Positions 40,385-48,398 of a stretch of 64,000 nt of DNA are shown here, piece by piece. A model generated the notes under the pieces. The model did no database searches and was not told the DNA's origin. It was given only the letters and a program-made list of their open reading frames with translations. The stretch's first letter is position 1. Every line of letters begins with the position of its first letter. A program made the position numbers and the translations under genes. Source of the stretch: Polaromonas eurypsychrophila (GTDB lineage Bacteria > Pseudomonadota > Gammaproteobacteria > Burkholderiales > Burkholderiaceae_C); assembly GCF_014641715.1 (NCBI RefSeq), contig NZ_BMIG01000015.1, positions 22,280 to 86,279 on the forward strand. Reading direction: 5' to 3'.

Positions 40385-40862
40385 TTTCGCCCGTCCTTAG
40401 TCGTCACGCTGCATCCCCGGCCGGACTGCTTCGGCAGGTCCTAACTCCCCACTCCCAACCCCCCGCCCTTCCCTCGCCCCGCTGGGCGAGAGAAGGGAGC
40501 CTCATTTGGCCGCGTGCGCTGCGCTCGCGTGCAAACATGACCGTTCGTTGGGAGTCCCGTGCAGGAAGCGCTGTGCGCTTCCTGCACTCCGGATTTTGTC
40601 CCCGGTGTTCGATCTTCCCCACCCTTCTGTATGCGCCGAGGAGCGCAGGCAAAAGCGGATCAGGGCTCGCGATTGTCTGAGCCGAAGGCGAGTTCGAGCG
40701 AGACCCCGCTTTTACCGAGCACCGCAGATTGCCCCGAAGCGCAGCGCAGCGCAGGGGACCCGGACCATCGGGTCCCTTCTCTTTTGCTTACTTTTCTTTT
40801 GGCGACGTGTATGGACCGGAGACATAGGAGACACATGTGCGGGGACATGGTTGACGGCAATC
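40385..40862. repeat. Intergenic dispersed-element region with hairpins, no gene
   Basis: No frame here looks like a protein. It holds a perfect hairpin TGCAGGAAGCG-CTGTG-CGCTTCCTGCA (40560-40586). It also holds a terminator-like GGGACCCG-GACCAT-CGGGTCCC followed by TTCTCTTTT (40755-40784). The tgagccgaaggcgagttcga and gaccccgctttt blocks resemble an interspersed element I recall from Comamonadaceae genomes. Confidence 0.6.
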
Positions 40863-40920
40863 CGCTATGAATTCAATAGCTGTTCACGCAAACTACATAT
40901 GGGCCACAAGCCAATTTTAC
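40863..40920 (+). repeat. Bipartite 3' hairpin repeat, copy 3
   Basis: CGCTATGAATTCAATAGCTG, TTCACGCA, then CATATGGGCCACAAGCCAAT and TTTAC. Lies in the convergent gap between the EamA gene and ptsI. Confidence 0.7.
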
Positions 40921-40984
40921 TAATCACCCAAGATGATTACAGCACTGCACACCCACCTGCTGCTATTCGCTGGCAGCAGGAGAG

Positions 40985-42748
40985 TTACAGCAGTGCCGCC
41001 GGCTCTTCACTGGCCAACACCTGCGCGGCCCACGGTGTGAGTTTGCCGGCATCGGCACGCAGCACCTGCTGTTTGACCGCCAGAATTTGCGAGGGGTGCA
41101 TGGAGAAGCTGCGCAGGCCCAGGCCCAGCAGCAGCCGCGTCATGGTGACGTCGCCGGCCATCTCACCGCAGACGCTGACGCCCTTGCCTTGCGCGTTGCA
41201 TTCGGCAATCGTGTCGGCGATCAAGCGCAGCACCGCCGGGTGGCAGGGGTCGTACAGGTGGGCCACCGCTTCGTCGGCGCGGTCGATCGCCAGCGTGTAC
41301 TGGATCAGGTCATTGGTGCCTATTGACAAAAAATCGAAGTACTTGAGAAACAGCTTGAGCGTCAACGCAGCCGCCGGAATTTCGATCATCGCACCCAGTT
41401 GCACCGGCCCATAGGCGATGCCCTTGTTGTCGAGGGTGGCCCGCGCAAAGTCAAGCAGCGACAGGGTCTGGCGGATCTCGCTGCCGTGGGCCAACATGGG
41501 CACCAGCAGATTGACGGGGCCATGCGCGGCGGCGCGCAGGATGGCGCGCAACTGCGTCAGAAACATCGGCGGGTCGGCCAAACTCCAGCGGATCGCCCGC
41601 AGGCCAAGCGCCGGGTTCAACTGCCCGTCCTGCGTCTTGCCGACCAGCCTGTCGAGCGGCTTGTCGGAGCCGATGTCCACCGTGCGTATCGTCACCGGCA
41701 GGCCGTTCATGCCTTCAACCGCCTTGCGGTAGGCCAGGTACTGCTCCTGCTCGTCGGGCAATCTGCCGGTACGGCCCATGAACAAAAACTCGCTGCGAAA
41801 CAGGCCGACGCCGGCCGCGCCAACCTTGACGGCGCCCACCGTGTCTTCGGGCATTTCGATGTTGGCCAGCAGTTCAACCTTGTGTCCGTCCAGCGTCAGC
41901 GCTGCGGTGTGGATCAGCCGGTTCAGGCGCTGGCGCTCCAGCTCGCCCTGGCGCTGCTTGAAACCGTACTCGGCCAGGATGATGGGCGAAGGGTCAACAA
42001 TCAGCACGCCGGCATCGCCGTCGATGATGACCCAGTCGTCCTGCTCGATCAACTGGCTGGCGCTGCGCGCGCCGACCACCGCCGGAATGTCCAGGCTGCG
42101 CGCCACGATCGCGGTGTGAGATGTCTTGCCGCCCACGTCGGTGGCAAAACCGACAAACAGGCTTTGCTTGAACTGCAGCATGTCGGCCGGGGAGATGTCG
42201 TGCGCCACCAGCACCAGCGGCACATCCATGGTGTCGTCGAGCAGCAGGTCCTGAGCGCGCGGCTGGCGGCTGGCGGCGGCTGGCGCGGCTGGCAGCACCG
42301 GCGACGCCACGCCTTTCATGTAACCCAGAATACGCTCGACCACCTGCTCCAGATCCGCCTTGCGCTCGCGCAGGTACTCGTCTTCCATGTCGTCGAACTG
42401 CCGCGCGATGATTTCATACTGCGTGGTCAGCGCCCACTCGGCGTTGTAGAGCCGGTCGTTGATCCAGTGCTTGACGCCGCTGATGAGTTGCTCGTCCTGC
42501 AGCAGCATCAAATGCACGTCCAGCAGCGCCGACAACTCATGCGGCGCGTCCTTGGGCAGGTCGCGCTGCACCCGCGTGATTTCTTCGGAAACCGCATCGC
42601 GCGCCACCCGCAGGCGCTGGATTTCTTCAGCCGTCCTGGCCGCGTCGATGAAGTAGTGCGCGACATCGGCCCGGCTCGACGCCACCAGCACGGCACGGCC
42701 TATCGCAATCCCTCGCGAGACGGCTAACCCGTGAACAGAGAATGTCAC
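40985..42748 (-). CDS. ptsI: Phosphotransferase enzyme I
   Basis: 587 residues from a GTG at 42748, with AAGGGGC 7-13 bases upstream. The open frame continues to 42928 only because it reads through a GC-rich repeat, so that extension is rejected. It opens FSVHGLAVSRGIAIGRAVL. The phospho-histidine is in GGKTSHTAIVARSLDIPAVVG, then FLFMGRTGRLPDEQEQY and SVCGEMAGD. It transfers phosphate from PEP to HPr. No sugar-specific permease is nearby, so a regulatory PTS is likely. Confidence 0.95.
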   Translation of the reverse strand: MTFSVHGLAVSRGIAIGRAVLVASSRADVAHYFIDAARTAEEIQRLRVARDAVSEEITRVQRDLPKDAPHELSALLDVHLMLLQDEQLISGVKHWINDRLYNAEWALTTQYEIIARQFDDMEDEYLRERKADLEQVVERILGYMKGVASPVLPAAPAAASRQPRAQDLLLDDTMDVPLVLVAHDISPADMLQFKQSLFVGFATDVGGKTSHTAIVARSLDIPAVVGARSASQLIEQDDWVIIDGDAGVLIVDPSPIILAEYGFKQRQGELERQRLNRLIHTAALTLDGHKVELLANIEMPEDTVGAVKVGAAGVGLFRSEFLFMGRTGRLPDEQEQYLAYRKAVEGMNGLPVTIRTVDIGSDKPLDRLVGKTQDGQLNPALGLRAIRWSLADPPMFLTQLRAILRAAAHGPVNLLVPMLAHGSEIRQTLSLLDFARATLDNKGIAYGPVQLGAMIEIPAAALTLKLFLKYFDFLSIGTNDLIQYTLAIDRADEAVAHLYDPCHPAVLRLIADTIAECNAQGKGVSVCGEMAGDVTMTRLLLGLGLRSFSMHPSQILAVKQQVLRADAGKLTPWAAQVLASEEPAALL

Positions 42749-42792
42749 GCAAGCCCCTTCAGCAGTTGCCGCGATGCGAAGCGAGCCGTCCA

Positions 42793-42893
42793 AGACCAGT
42801 CCGAGCCGCGGAACCGGCTTTGCCGGGCCGCAGGCGGGGCGGCCCCCTCGGGGGGCAGCGCAGTACGCGAAGCGACAAGCGTGGGGGCCATTA
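42793..42893. repeat. Dispersed GC-rich repeat upstream of ptsI
   Basis: gccgcggaaccggctttgcc, gggccgcaggcggggcggcc, ccctcggggggcagcgcagt and gacaagcgtgggggcca. Same blocks, order and orientation relative to genes as the copy in lhr (26914-27118). It fills the ptsH-ptsI gap. Confidence 0.85.
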
Positions 42894-43160
42894 CTCCCCT
42901 TCGCCGAACTTGTCGTGAATGAGGGCAAGAATCGCGTCCATCGCCTTCTGCTCGTCTGCCCCGTCGGTTTCGATCTCGACGCTGCTACCCAGGCCGGCGG
43001 CCAGCATCATGACGCCCATGATGCTTTTGGCGTTGACGCGGCGCTCGCCCTTGCCCATCCAGACCTCGCAGGCGAAACTGCCCGCGAGTTTGGTGAGTTT
43101 GGCCGAAGCGCGGGCGTGCAGGCCCAATTTATTGCTGATGGTCGTACTGTTCTTTATCAT
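42891..43160 (-). CDS. ptsH: HPr phosphocarrier protein
   Basis: 89 residues. Phospho-His in KLGLHARASAKLTKLA and the regulatory-serine region NAKSIMGVMMLAAGLG. It overlaps the EIIA gene by 32 bases. It carries phosphate from EI to EIIA. Confidence 0.96.
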   Translation of the reverse strand: MIKNSTTISNKLGLHARASAKLTKLAGSFACEVWMGKGERRVNAKSIMGVMMLAAGLGSSVEIETDGADEQKAMDAILALIHDKFGEGE

Positions 43161-43572
43161 GATTTCTGCGAGCTTGATTCTGCGGTGCGGTGATCGCGAC
43201 TTGCATCACACCCTGAGTTCCACCCAACACCGCGCGCGCCACCAGCGCATCCAGCGGCTCGTGCCGGTAAGACACGGTGCGCAGCAACATCGGCAGGTTG
43301 ACGCCGGTGATCAGCTTGGAGCGCACGCCGTCCACCAGCTTTTGCGCCACGTTGCAGGGTGTGGCGCCAAACACGTCGGCCAGCACCAGTGCGTGCGAGG
43401 TGCCAAGCTGGCGAAACACGGTGCGCGCCTGCGCCAGGGTCTCTTCCGGCGGCATGTTGGGCTGCACGTCCAGCGCCACCACACCGGCCGGGTTGTCCGG
43501 GAAAACATGCAGCACGCATTGCCGCAGGGCGGAGGCAAGGGGCGCGTGGGCGATGATGAGAATGCCGTTCAT
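43129..43572 (-). CDS. PTS EIIA of the mannose/fructose type (regulatory)
   Basis: 147 residues. MNGILIIAHAPLASALRQCVLHVF has the phospho-His at position 9; VLADVFGATPCNVAQKLVDG follows. No IIB/C/D partners lie near it, so it likely acts as a phosphorylation-state signal rather than in sugar uptake. ATGA overlap with the MFS gene upstream; 32-base overlap with ptsH. Confidence 0.92.
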   Translation of the reverse strand: MNGILIIAHAPLASALRQCVLHVFPDNPAGVVALDVQPNMPPEETLAQARTVFRQLGTSHALVLADVFGATPCNVAQKLVDGVRSKLITGVNLPMLLRTVSYRHEPLDALVARAVLGGTQGVMQVAITAPQNQARRNHDKEQYDHQQ

Positions 43573-44819
43573 TGCGGGGAATTATCAGCGTTCACGCTGA
43601 GGAAATAGGCGTATGAGGCTATACAACAACACAAAAACACCCCGAAGGCCGCCTGAAAGCTCGCCACTTCGGCCAGCCCCGCGGCCTGGAAGGCATCGAT
43701 CAGCAGCCCAATGCCCCACTGCACCACAAACACCCCCGAGAAAATCACCAGGTTGTAGGCCGACAGCGCGCGCCCCGCCAGCGAGGCATGAAACGCCATG
43801 CCGACCGCCGGCTGCGCCAGGCTCATGGCGCTGCAGCTCATGCAAAACAGGGCCCAGCCGAGCCAGCCTGTCGCCGCGCCTGCAAAGATATTGACCGCCA
43901 GCACCGCAATGCTCAGCGGCACGCCCCAGGCCACCAGGCGCGTGGCATGCCAGCCGTGCCGCACCAGCCAGGGGTTGACCATGCCCCAGGTCCAGAAGGT
44001 CACCAGCATGGTGGCGTTGATATAGAACAGGCCGGTGGCTGACTCCAGCGGCGTGTAGCCCGCCACCCGCAGCATCCAGGGCCCGGCCCACAAGGTCTGC
44101 ACAGCCACCAGCCCGCCGTAGTTGAAGAAGGCCAGCGGCGTCATCTTCTGGAAATAGCGGTTGCGCAGCACGTCGGCGTAGCGGCCAGGGGGTCGAACGC
44201 CTTCGGCCGGCGCCGGAACCACCACATTCCAGGGCGGCACCACCCAGGCGATACACACCATCGACAGAACGATCAGGCCCGCCAAAATCCAGAACAGCGC
44301 GCGCCAGCCGGTCAGCGGCATCAGCCACTGCACCGGCAAGGTGGACGCCAACATGCCAAGCGAGGCCGTCATCAGCATCCAGGAGTTGGCACGCAGCAGC
44401 GCGGCAGGCTCCAGCCAGCGGCGGTAGCCGGTTAACGGCGCCATGAGGCAGGCGCTGACGCCCATGCCCACCACCACGCGGGACGCCAGCAGCCAGGTGA
44501 AACTGGTCGCCAGCGAAAACGCCAGGCTACCGATCACCGACAGGCCCAGAAACCAAAGGATCACGCGTTTAGGCCCATGCCGGTCCAGCCAGGCGCCCAG
44601 CGGCAACTGCATCGCCGCGAAGCCGAGAAAATACCCGCCCGCCAGCAGACCCAGGTCGCGTGCCTGCAGCGAAAACTCCTGCGTCAACACCGGCGACAGC
44701 GTGGCCGTGATGGCCCGCACCAGGGCTGAACAGAAGTAAGCCGCTGCAAACGCCAGGAAAACAATGACGGCGGTTTTGGGGGGAAGGTAGCCGGCGCTGT
44801 CGGCTTGCGCCGTCGTCAT
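43569..44819 (-). CDS. MFS transporter
   Basis: 416 residues, twelve predicted membrane helices. The family loop reads AWLDRHGPKRVILWFLGLSVIG, and RVVVGMGVSACLMAPLTGYRRW follows. It overlaps both neighbours by 4 bases, tying it to the PTS genes and a lipoprotein. Substrate unknown. Confidence 0.9.
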   Translation of the reverse strand: MTTAQADSAGYLPPKTAVIVFLAFAAAYFCSALVRAITATLSPVLTQEFSLQARDLGLLAGGYFLGFAAMQLPLGAWLDRHGPKRVILWFLGLSVIGSLAFSLATSFTWLLASRVVVGMGVSACLMAPLTGYRRWLEPAALLRANSWMLMTASLGMLASTLPVQWLMPLTGWRALFWILAGLIVLSMVCIAWVVPPWNVVVPAPAEGVRPPGRYADVLRNRYFQKMTPLAFFNYGGLVAVQTLWAGPWMLRVAGYTPLESATGLFYINATMLVTFWTWGMVNPWLVRHGWHATRLVAWGVPLSIAVLAVNIFAGAATGWLGWALFCMSCSAMSLAQPAVGMAFHASLAGRALSAYNLVIFSGVFVVQWGIGLLIDAFQAAGLAEVASFQAAFGVFLCCCIASYAYFLSVNADNSPQ

Positions 44820-45394
44820 GACGCCGGCTCAAACTTGAGGCTGGAGAAAAAAGTCTCGGCCACCTCGGCACTCATCACATCGGCATACAGCACCACCTGG
44901 AATAGCTGTGAACCGCGCGAGAAATAAGCCGCCTGCCCGGTCACGGCCCTGCCGTCGGCGCGCTTTCCGCTGGACTTCACCAGCAGCGCCGGCGCGCCGC
45001 TGGCCATGCCCGCCGGCCGGAAAGAAGAAACCTGCGTGGTGCCGGCGCCCAGGCCGACGGGCCCGGCCTTCATGTTGGCAAGCGTCAGCGCCTGCCATTG
45101 GGCCAGCACCGCCTCGGCTTTGGATGCGTCGCCTATGTCGGCCACCGCCACCGCAAAGGTTGCATCGCCGGCATCACAGCCCAGCATCCGCAGGGGCACC
45201 GGCTGCCCGCCCAGCGGTACGGATTTTTCGGCCTTGTCGGGCTTGCAGGGCAGCAGCAGGCTCAAGGCGGTGTTGTCCGGCCGGACTTCTCGCCAGTTGA
45301 AGGTCGGGTTGCAGGCGGCCAGCGCCAAAAAAGCCGCCGCAAGCAAAGCCAGTCGCGGCGCGGTCACGGGTAAAAACAACTGATAAGCATGCAT
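44816..45394 (-). CDS. Putative lipoprotein, conserved in PTS operon context
   Basis: 192 residues. Signal ending LALAACNPTFNWREV, with the lipobox Cys at about 28. Then a compact beta-rich domain with a conserved-looking LPCKPDKAEKSVPLGG and a late AETFFSSLKFEP. Family not recognised. First gene of the minus-strand unit; divergent from the histidine kinase. Confidence 0.75.
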   Translation of the reverse strand: MHAYQLFLPVTAPRLALLAAAFLALAACNPTFNWREVRPDNTALSLLLPCKPDKAEKSVPLGGQPVPLRMLGCDAGDATFAVAVADIGDASKAEAVLAQWQALTLANMKAGPVGLGAGTTQVSSFRPAGMASGAPALLVKSSGKRADGRAVTGQAAYFSRGSQLFQVVLYADVMSAEVAETFFSSLKFEPAS

Positions 45395-45535
45395 GGCACT
45401 TTACAGGGATTTGTGCGCCAGACTGGGGCCACGCAACCGGTAAAAGCCGGCACTCACTGGACGCGCACCGCTTTGGCGCACGTTCGACGCCGACTGTTGC
45501 ACCAATGTGGGCACGCTGCTTGCTTGGAGGGTTGC

Positions 45536-46786
45536 ATGTTTTCTGCCCTGCGCCAACACCCAGCCCCACCGGCTTCGCCGACGGCTGGTTACCTGCCGGG
45601 CGCTGACCAGCCTATTTGGCGCGACAAACTCTCTCAACTGCTGGAGTCGACTGGCGAAGGCATTTTCGGCATCGACATGGCCGGCTGCTGCACCTTCATC
45701 AACCGCGCCGGTGCCGAACTGCTTGGTTTTGCGCCGTCCGAGGTGTTGGGCAAAAACATGCACGAGCTGGCCCACCACAGCCATGCCGACGGCGCACATT
45801 ACCCTGAACATCTGTGCCCCATCTTCAACGCCTTCCGCATGGCGCTGCCCTGCCGCATCGACACCGAGCTGTTCTGGCGCCGCGACGGCAGCGCGTTTGC
45901 GGTTGAATACTCGTCCTACCCCATCGTCGATGGCGGTGTGGTGCAGGGCGCGGTGGTCACCTTTGTCGATATCTCGGCGCGCAAGCGGGCCGAGGAAGCC
46001 CTGCGCCAGGCCAACGACGTGCTGGAGCAGCGCGTCAGTGAGCGCACCCAGGCGCTGGCAGGCGCGCTGCAGCAACTGCGCGAACTGTCGGCCTACACCC
46101 ACACGGTGCGCGAGGAAGAGCGCACCCGCATCGCACGCGAGGTGCACGACGAGCTTGGCAGCCTGCTGGTGGCGCTGAAGATGGACGTCGGCTGGCTGGA
46201 CAAACGCCTCGATGACCTTGGATCGTCGATTTACGTCTCCGAGCAGCAGCAACGCGAGCCGGTGCAAGCCCAGGCCATGCGCGGCGTGATGCGCGGCAAA
46301 TGCCAGAACATGGGCCGGTTGATCGAGGCGGCGGTCGACAACGTGGGACGCATCATCACCGACCTGCGCCCCAGCATCCTGGACCACCAGGGACTGTGGG
46401 CCGCACTGGACTGGCAGGCGCATGAGTTTGTGCAGTCGGCCGAACTGACGCTGGACTGGCAAATGGACGTGGAGCAGGCCGAGCCCTTGCCTGAGCCCTC
46501 GGCGATGGCGATCTTCCGTATCTTCCAGGAGATGCTCAGCAATGTCGGCCGCCACGCCCAGGCCAGCCACCTCGCCATCACCATCCTGGCGACGGCCGGC
46601 GAGATCAGCCTCAGCGTGCAGGACAACGGCAAAGGCGCGGCGGCCTCGGCCTTTGAGGCGGGCGATGCCTACGGCGTGATGGGCATGCGCGAACGCGCGC
46701 GGCACCTCGGCGGCAGCCTGGAAATTACAAGTCAAATCGGCCTCGGGGCCACGTCCCACCTGCGCATCCAGCTCCCGAAACCATAG
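45536..46786 (+). CDS. PAS-domain NarX-type sensor histidine kinase
   Basis: 416 residues from the ATG at 45536, with GGAGG upstream; the frame extends further upstream but without support. A PAS domain (TGEGIFGIDMAGCCTFINRAGAELLGF) and PAC segment are followed by HisKA_3 with the phospho-His in RIAREVHDELGSLLVALK. A HATPase_c follows (EMLSNVGRHAQAS, VQDNGKGA, YGVMGMRERA). No membrane helix, so it senses inside the cell, perhaps redox or ligand through PAS. Partner regulator 10 bases downstream. Confidence 0.93.
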   Translation: MFSALRQHPAPPASPTAGYLPGADQPIWRDKLSQLLESTGEGIFGIDMAGCCTFINRAGAELLGFAPSEVLGKNMHELAHHSHADGAHYPEHLCPIFNAFRMALPCRIDTELFWRRDGSAFAVEYSSYPIVDGGVVQGAVVTFVDISARKRAEEALRQANDVLEQRVSERTQALAGALQQLRELSAYTHTVREEERTRIAREVHDELGSLLVALKMDVGWLDKRLDDLGSSIYVSEQQQREPVQAQAMRGVMRGKCQNMGRLIEAAVDNVGRIITDLRPSILDHQGLWAALDWQAHEFVQSAELTLDWQMDVEQAEPLPEPSAMAIFRIFQEMLSNVGRHAQASHLAITILATAGEISLSVQDNGKGAAASAFEAGDAYGVMGMRERARHLGGSLEITSQIGLGATSHLRIQLPKP

Positions 46787-46796
46787 CAAATACCTC

Positions 46797-47456
46797 ATGG
46801 CTCTACTCAACATCCTGATCGGCGACGACCACCGCATCGTGCGCGAGGGCCTCAAGCAGGTGCTGGCCGATGCGCCCGACATCTCGGTTGTCGCCGAAGC
46901 CGAGACCGGCCCCGACATCCTGGCCAGGGTCGAGGCACTCGGCGGTTCTGCAGGGCTGGCCGCGGTGCTGCTCGACATTGCGCTGCCAGGCCGCGACGGC
47001 ATGGACGTGTTGCAGGCCCTCAAAAAAGCCTGGCCGCAACTGCCGGTGCTGATGCTCAGCACCTACCCGGAAAAACAGTACGCGGTGCGCTGCATCAAGT
47101 TGGGCGCAGCCGGCTACCTCAATAAAAGTGCCCATCCCGATGACATGATTGCCGCAGTGCGCAAGGTCGCGAGCGGCGGCCTCTATGTCTCCGCCGCCAC
47201 CGCCGAAGCGCTGGCCAGTGCGGTGGGCGGCAGCGGCGGACGCAGCGGCGCCGAAGCCCTGTCGCACCGCGAGCACCAGGTCTTTCGGCTGCTCACAGCC
47301 GGAAAATCCGTCGGCGAGATCGGCACGCAACTGGGCCTGGCGTCCAACACCGTCAGCACCTACCGCCTGCGCATCCTCGAAAAAACCGCCACCAAAAACG
47401 ATGTGGAACTTGCGCTGTACGCTGAGCGCCATGCCAAGGCGCCGGCCGGCGCCTGA
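46797..47456 (+). CDS. NarL/FixJ-type response regulator
   Basis: 219 residues. Receiver with acidic pair GDDHRIVREGLKQVLAD and phospho-Asp in VLLDIALPGRDGMDVL. Lys in LNKSAHPDDM and a LuxR-type HTH (LSHREHQVFRLLTAGKSVGEIGTQLGLASNTVSTYRLRILEK). Cognate partner of the kinase upstream; targets unknown. Confidence 0.95.
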   Translation: MALLNILIGDDHRIVREGLKQVLADAPDISVVAEAETGPDILARVEALGGSAGLAAVLLDIALPGRDGMDVLQALKKAWPQLPVLMLSTYPEKQYAVRCIKLGAAGYLNKSAHPDDMIAAVRKVASGGLYVSAATAEALASAVGGSGGRSGAEALSHREHQVFRLLTAGKSVGEIGTQLGLASNTVSTYRLRILEKTATKNDVELALYAERHAKAPAGA

Positions 47457-47585
47457 CGCGTCATTGCGCGCGGCCTTGTCCTACGGCCGCTTGGGTGCCC
47501 GCTGATTAACAAGTGCCCTGCGCCGCTCCATGCTGGTCGCAGCCCGCGCCGCCGGCGTAGCCCCAGCAACCCAAGGAGATTTTTC

Positions 47586-48005
47586 ATGACCACTGTCACC
47601 GACGTGATGACCCGCGATGTGCGGACCCTGCCCCCCACCAGCACCATTACCGATGCCGCCAAAGCCATGGACGAGCTCAACGTGGGCGTGATTCCCGTGT
47701 GCGAGGGCGACACGCTGCTGGGCATGGTGACCGACCGCGACATCGTGGTCCGTGCCGTGGCGCAGGGCTTGGGCGGTGACACGCCGCTGTCCAGGGTGAT
47801 GAGCACCGACGTTCGCACCGCACGCGAAAGCGACGACCTCGAAACGGTCCTGGGTGAGATGGCCGCCAGCCAGATCCGCCGCCTGCCAGTGGTGAATGCA
47901 TCGGATGCGCTGGTCGGCATCATTTCGATTGGCGACATCGCCGTCAAAGGGCAGGACGAGGAAGACGTGGGCCAGTCCCTCGGCGAAATTTCCACGCCTG
48001 CCTGA
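47586..48005 (+). CDS. CBS-domain pair protein
   Basis: 139 residues composed of two CBS motifs (VTDVMTRDVRTLPPTSTITDAAKAMDEL and LSRVMSTDVRTARESDDLETVLGEM). AAGGAGA lies 6-12 bases upstream. Such stand-alone pairs bind adenine nucleotides or SAM and often modulate other proteins; target unknown. Confidence 0.92.
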   Translation: MTTVTDVMTRDVRTLPPTSTITDAAKAMDELNVGVIPVCEGDTLLGMVTDRDIVVRAVAQGLGGDTPLSRVMSTDVRTARESDDLETVLGEMAASQIRRLPVVNASDALVGIISIGDIAVKGQDEEDVGQSLGEISTPA

Positions 48006-48039
48006 GCGGCCAGCACTTACTTCGGCGGCAAAAGAGTTG

Positions 48040-48127
48040 TCATTGCGGGCTTGACCCGCAATCCATGCTCCGCGGGCCGTGCAGTGGGACCATGCAGCAT
48101 GGATCCCGGATCGAGTCCGGGATGACA
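48040..48127. repeat. Dispersed palindromic repeat (tccgggatgacaa type)
   Basis: cattgcgggcttgacccgcaatccatg is followed by catggatcccggatcgagtccgggatgacaagc, each half an imperfect palindrome. The type is widespread in proteobacterial intergenic regions. It lies in the 393-base gap between the CBS and cyanate transport genes; the rest of that gap holds the promoter elements listed separately. Confidence 0.75.
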
Positions 48128-48276
48128 AGCATGTTTATCGCGCGCTGATTTGGTGCAGCGGAAGGGAAACACACCGGGTGTCCTGTCTTCCGTGAAGCTG
48201 TTCAAGCTTTACAAACAGGCCCAAATCGCCTCGCTGCGCCCGCAAAACCGTCACCTCGCGCCGTTCACGCCATTTT

Positions 48277-48294
48277 TGTAGTGCACGCCCTACA
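48277..48294. promoter_or_regulatory. Inverted repeat, candidate regulator site of the cyanate operon
   Basis: TGTAG-TGCACGCC-CTACA, about 55 bases upstream of the sigma-54-like -24 element. It could be an activator or LysR-type site. The regulator gene is not in the window. Confidence 0.4.
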
Positions 48295-48348
48295 CCGCGT
48301 CAGTCCATCGGCAGCGAAATTCGGCGCTGGCCGCGCTTCCGGTCAAAG

Positions 48349-48364
48349 TGGCCCACTGTTTGCA
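48349..48364 (+). promoter_or_regulatory. Candidate sigma-54 promoter of the cyanate operon
   Basis: TGGCCCACTGTTTGCA matches the -24/-12 consensus TGGCACG-N4-TTGCW at all invariant bases (GG and GC with exact spacing). A start near 48376 would give a leader of about 20 bases with GAAAGG before the ATG at 48399. It fits nitrogen-controlled cyanate use. Confidence 0.6.
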
Positions 48365-48398
48365 AGACAGCCGCATCTTCAACTGAAAGGTGCGTGCC

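Noticed and set aside
42749..42928. 60-residue N-terminal extension of enzyme I
   Set aside because: Encoded by the dispersed GC-rich repeat; enzyme I homologues start at the FSVHGLAVSRG region and a GTG with a ribosome site is present there.
45401..47062. Minus-strand open frame of 553 codons
   Set aside because: Antisense to the histidine kinase and response regulator, both with clear motifs.
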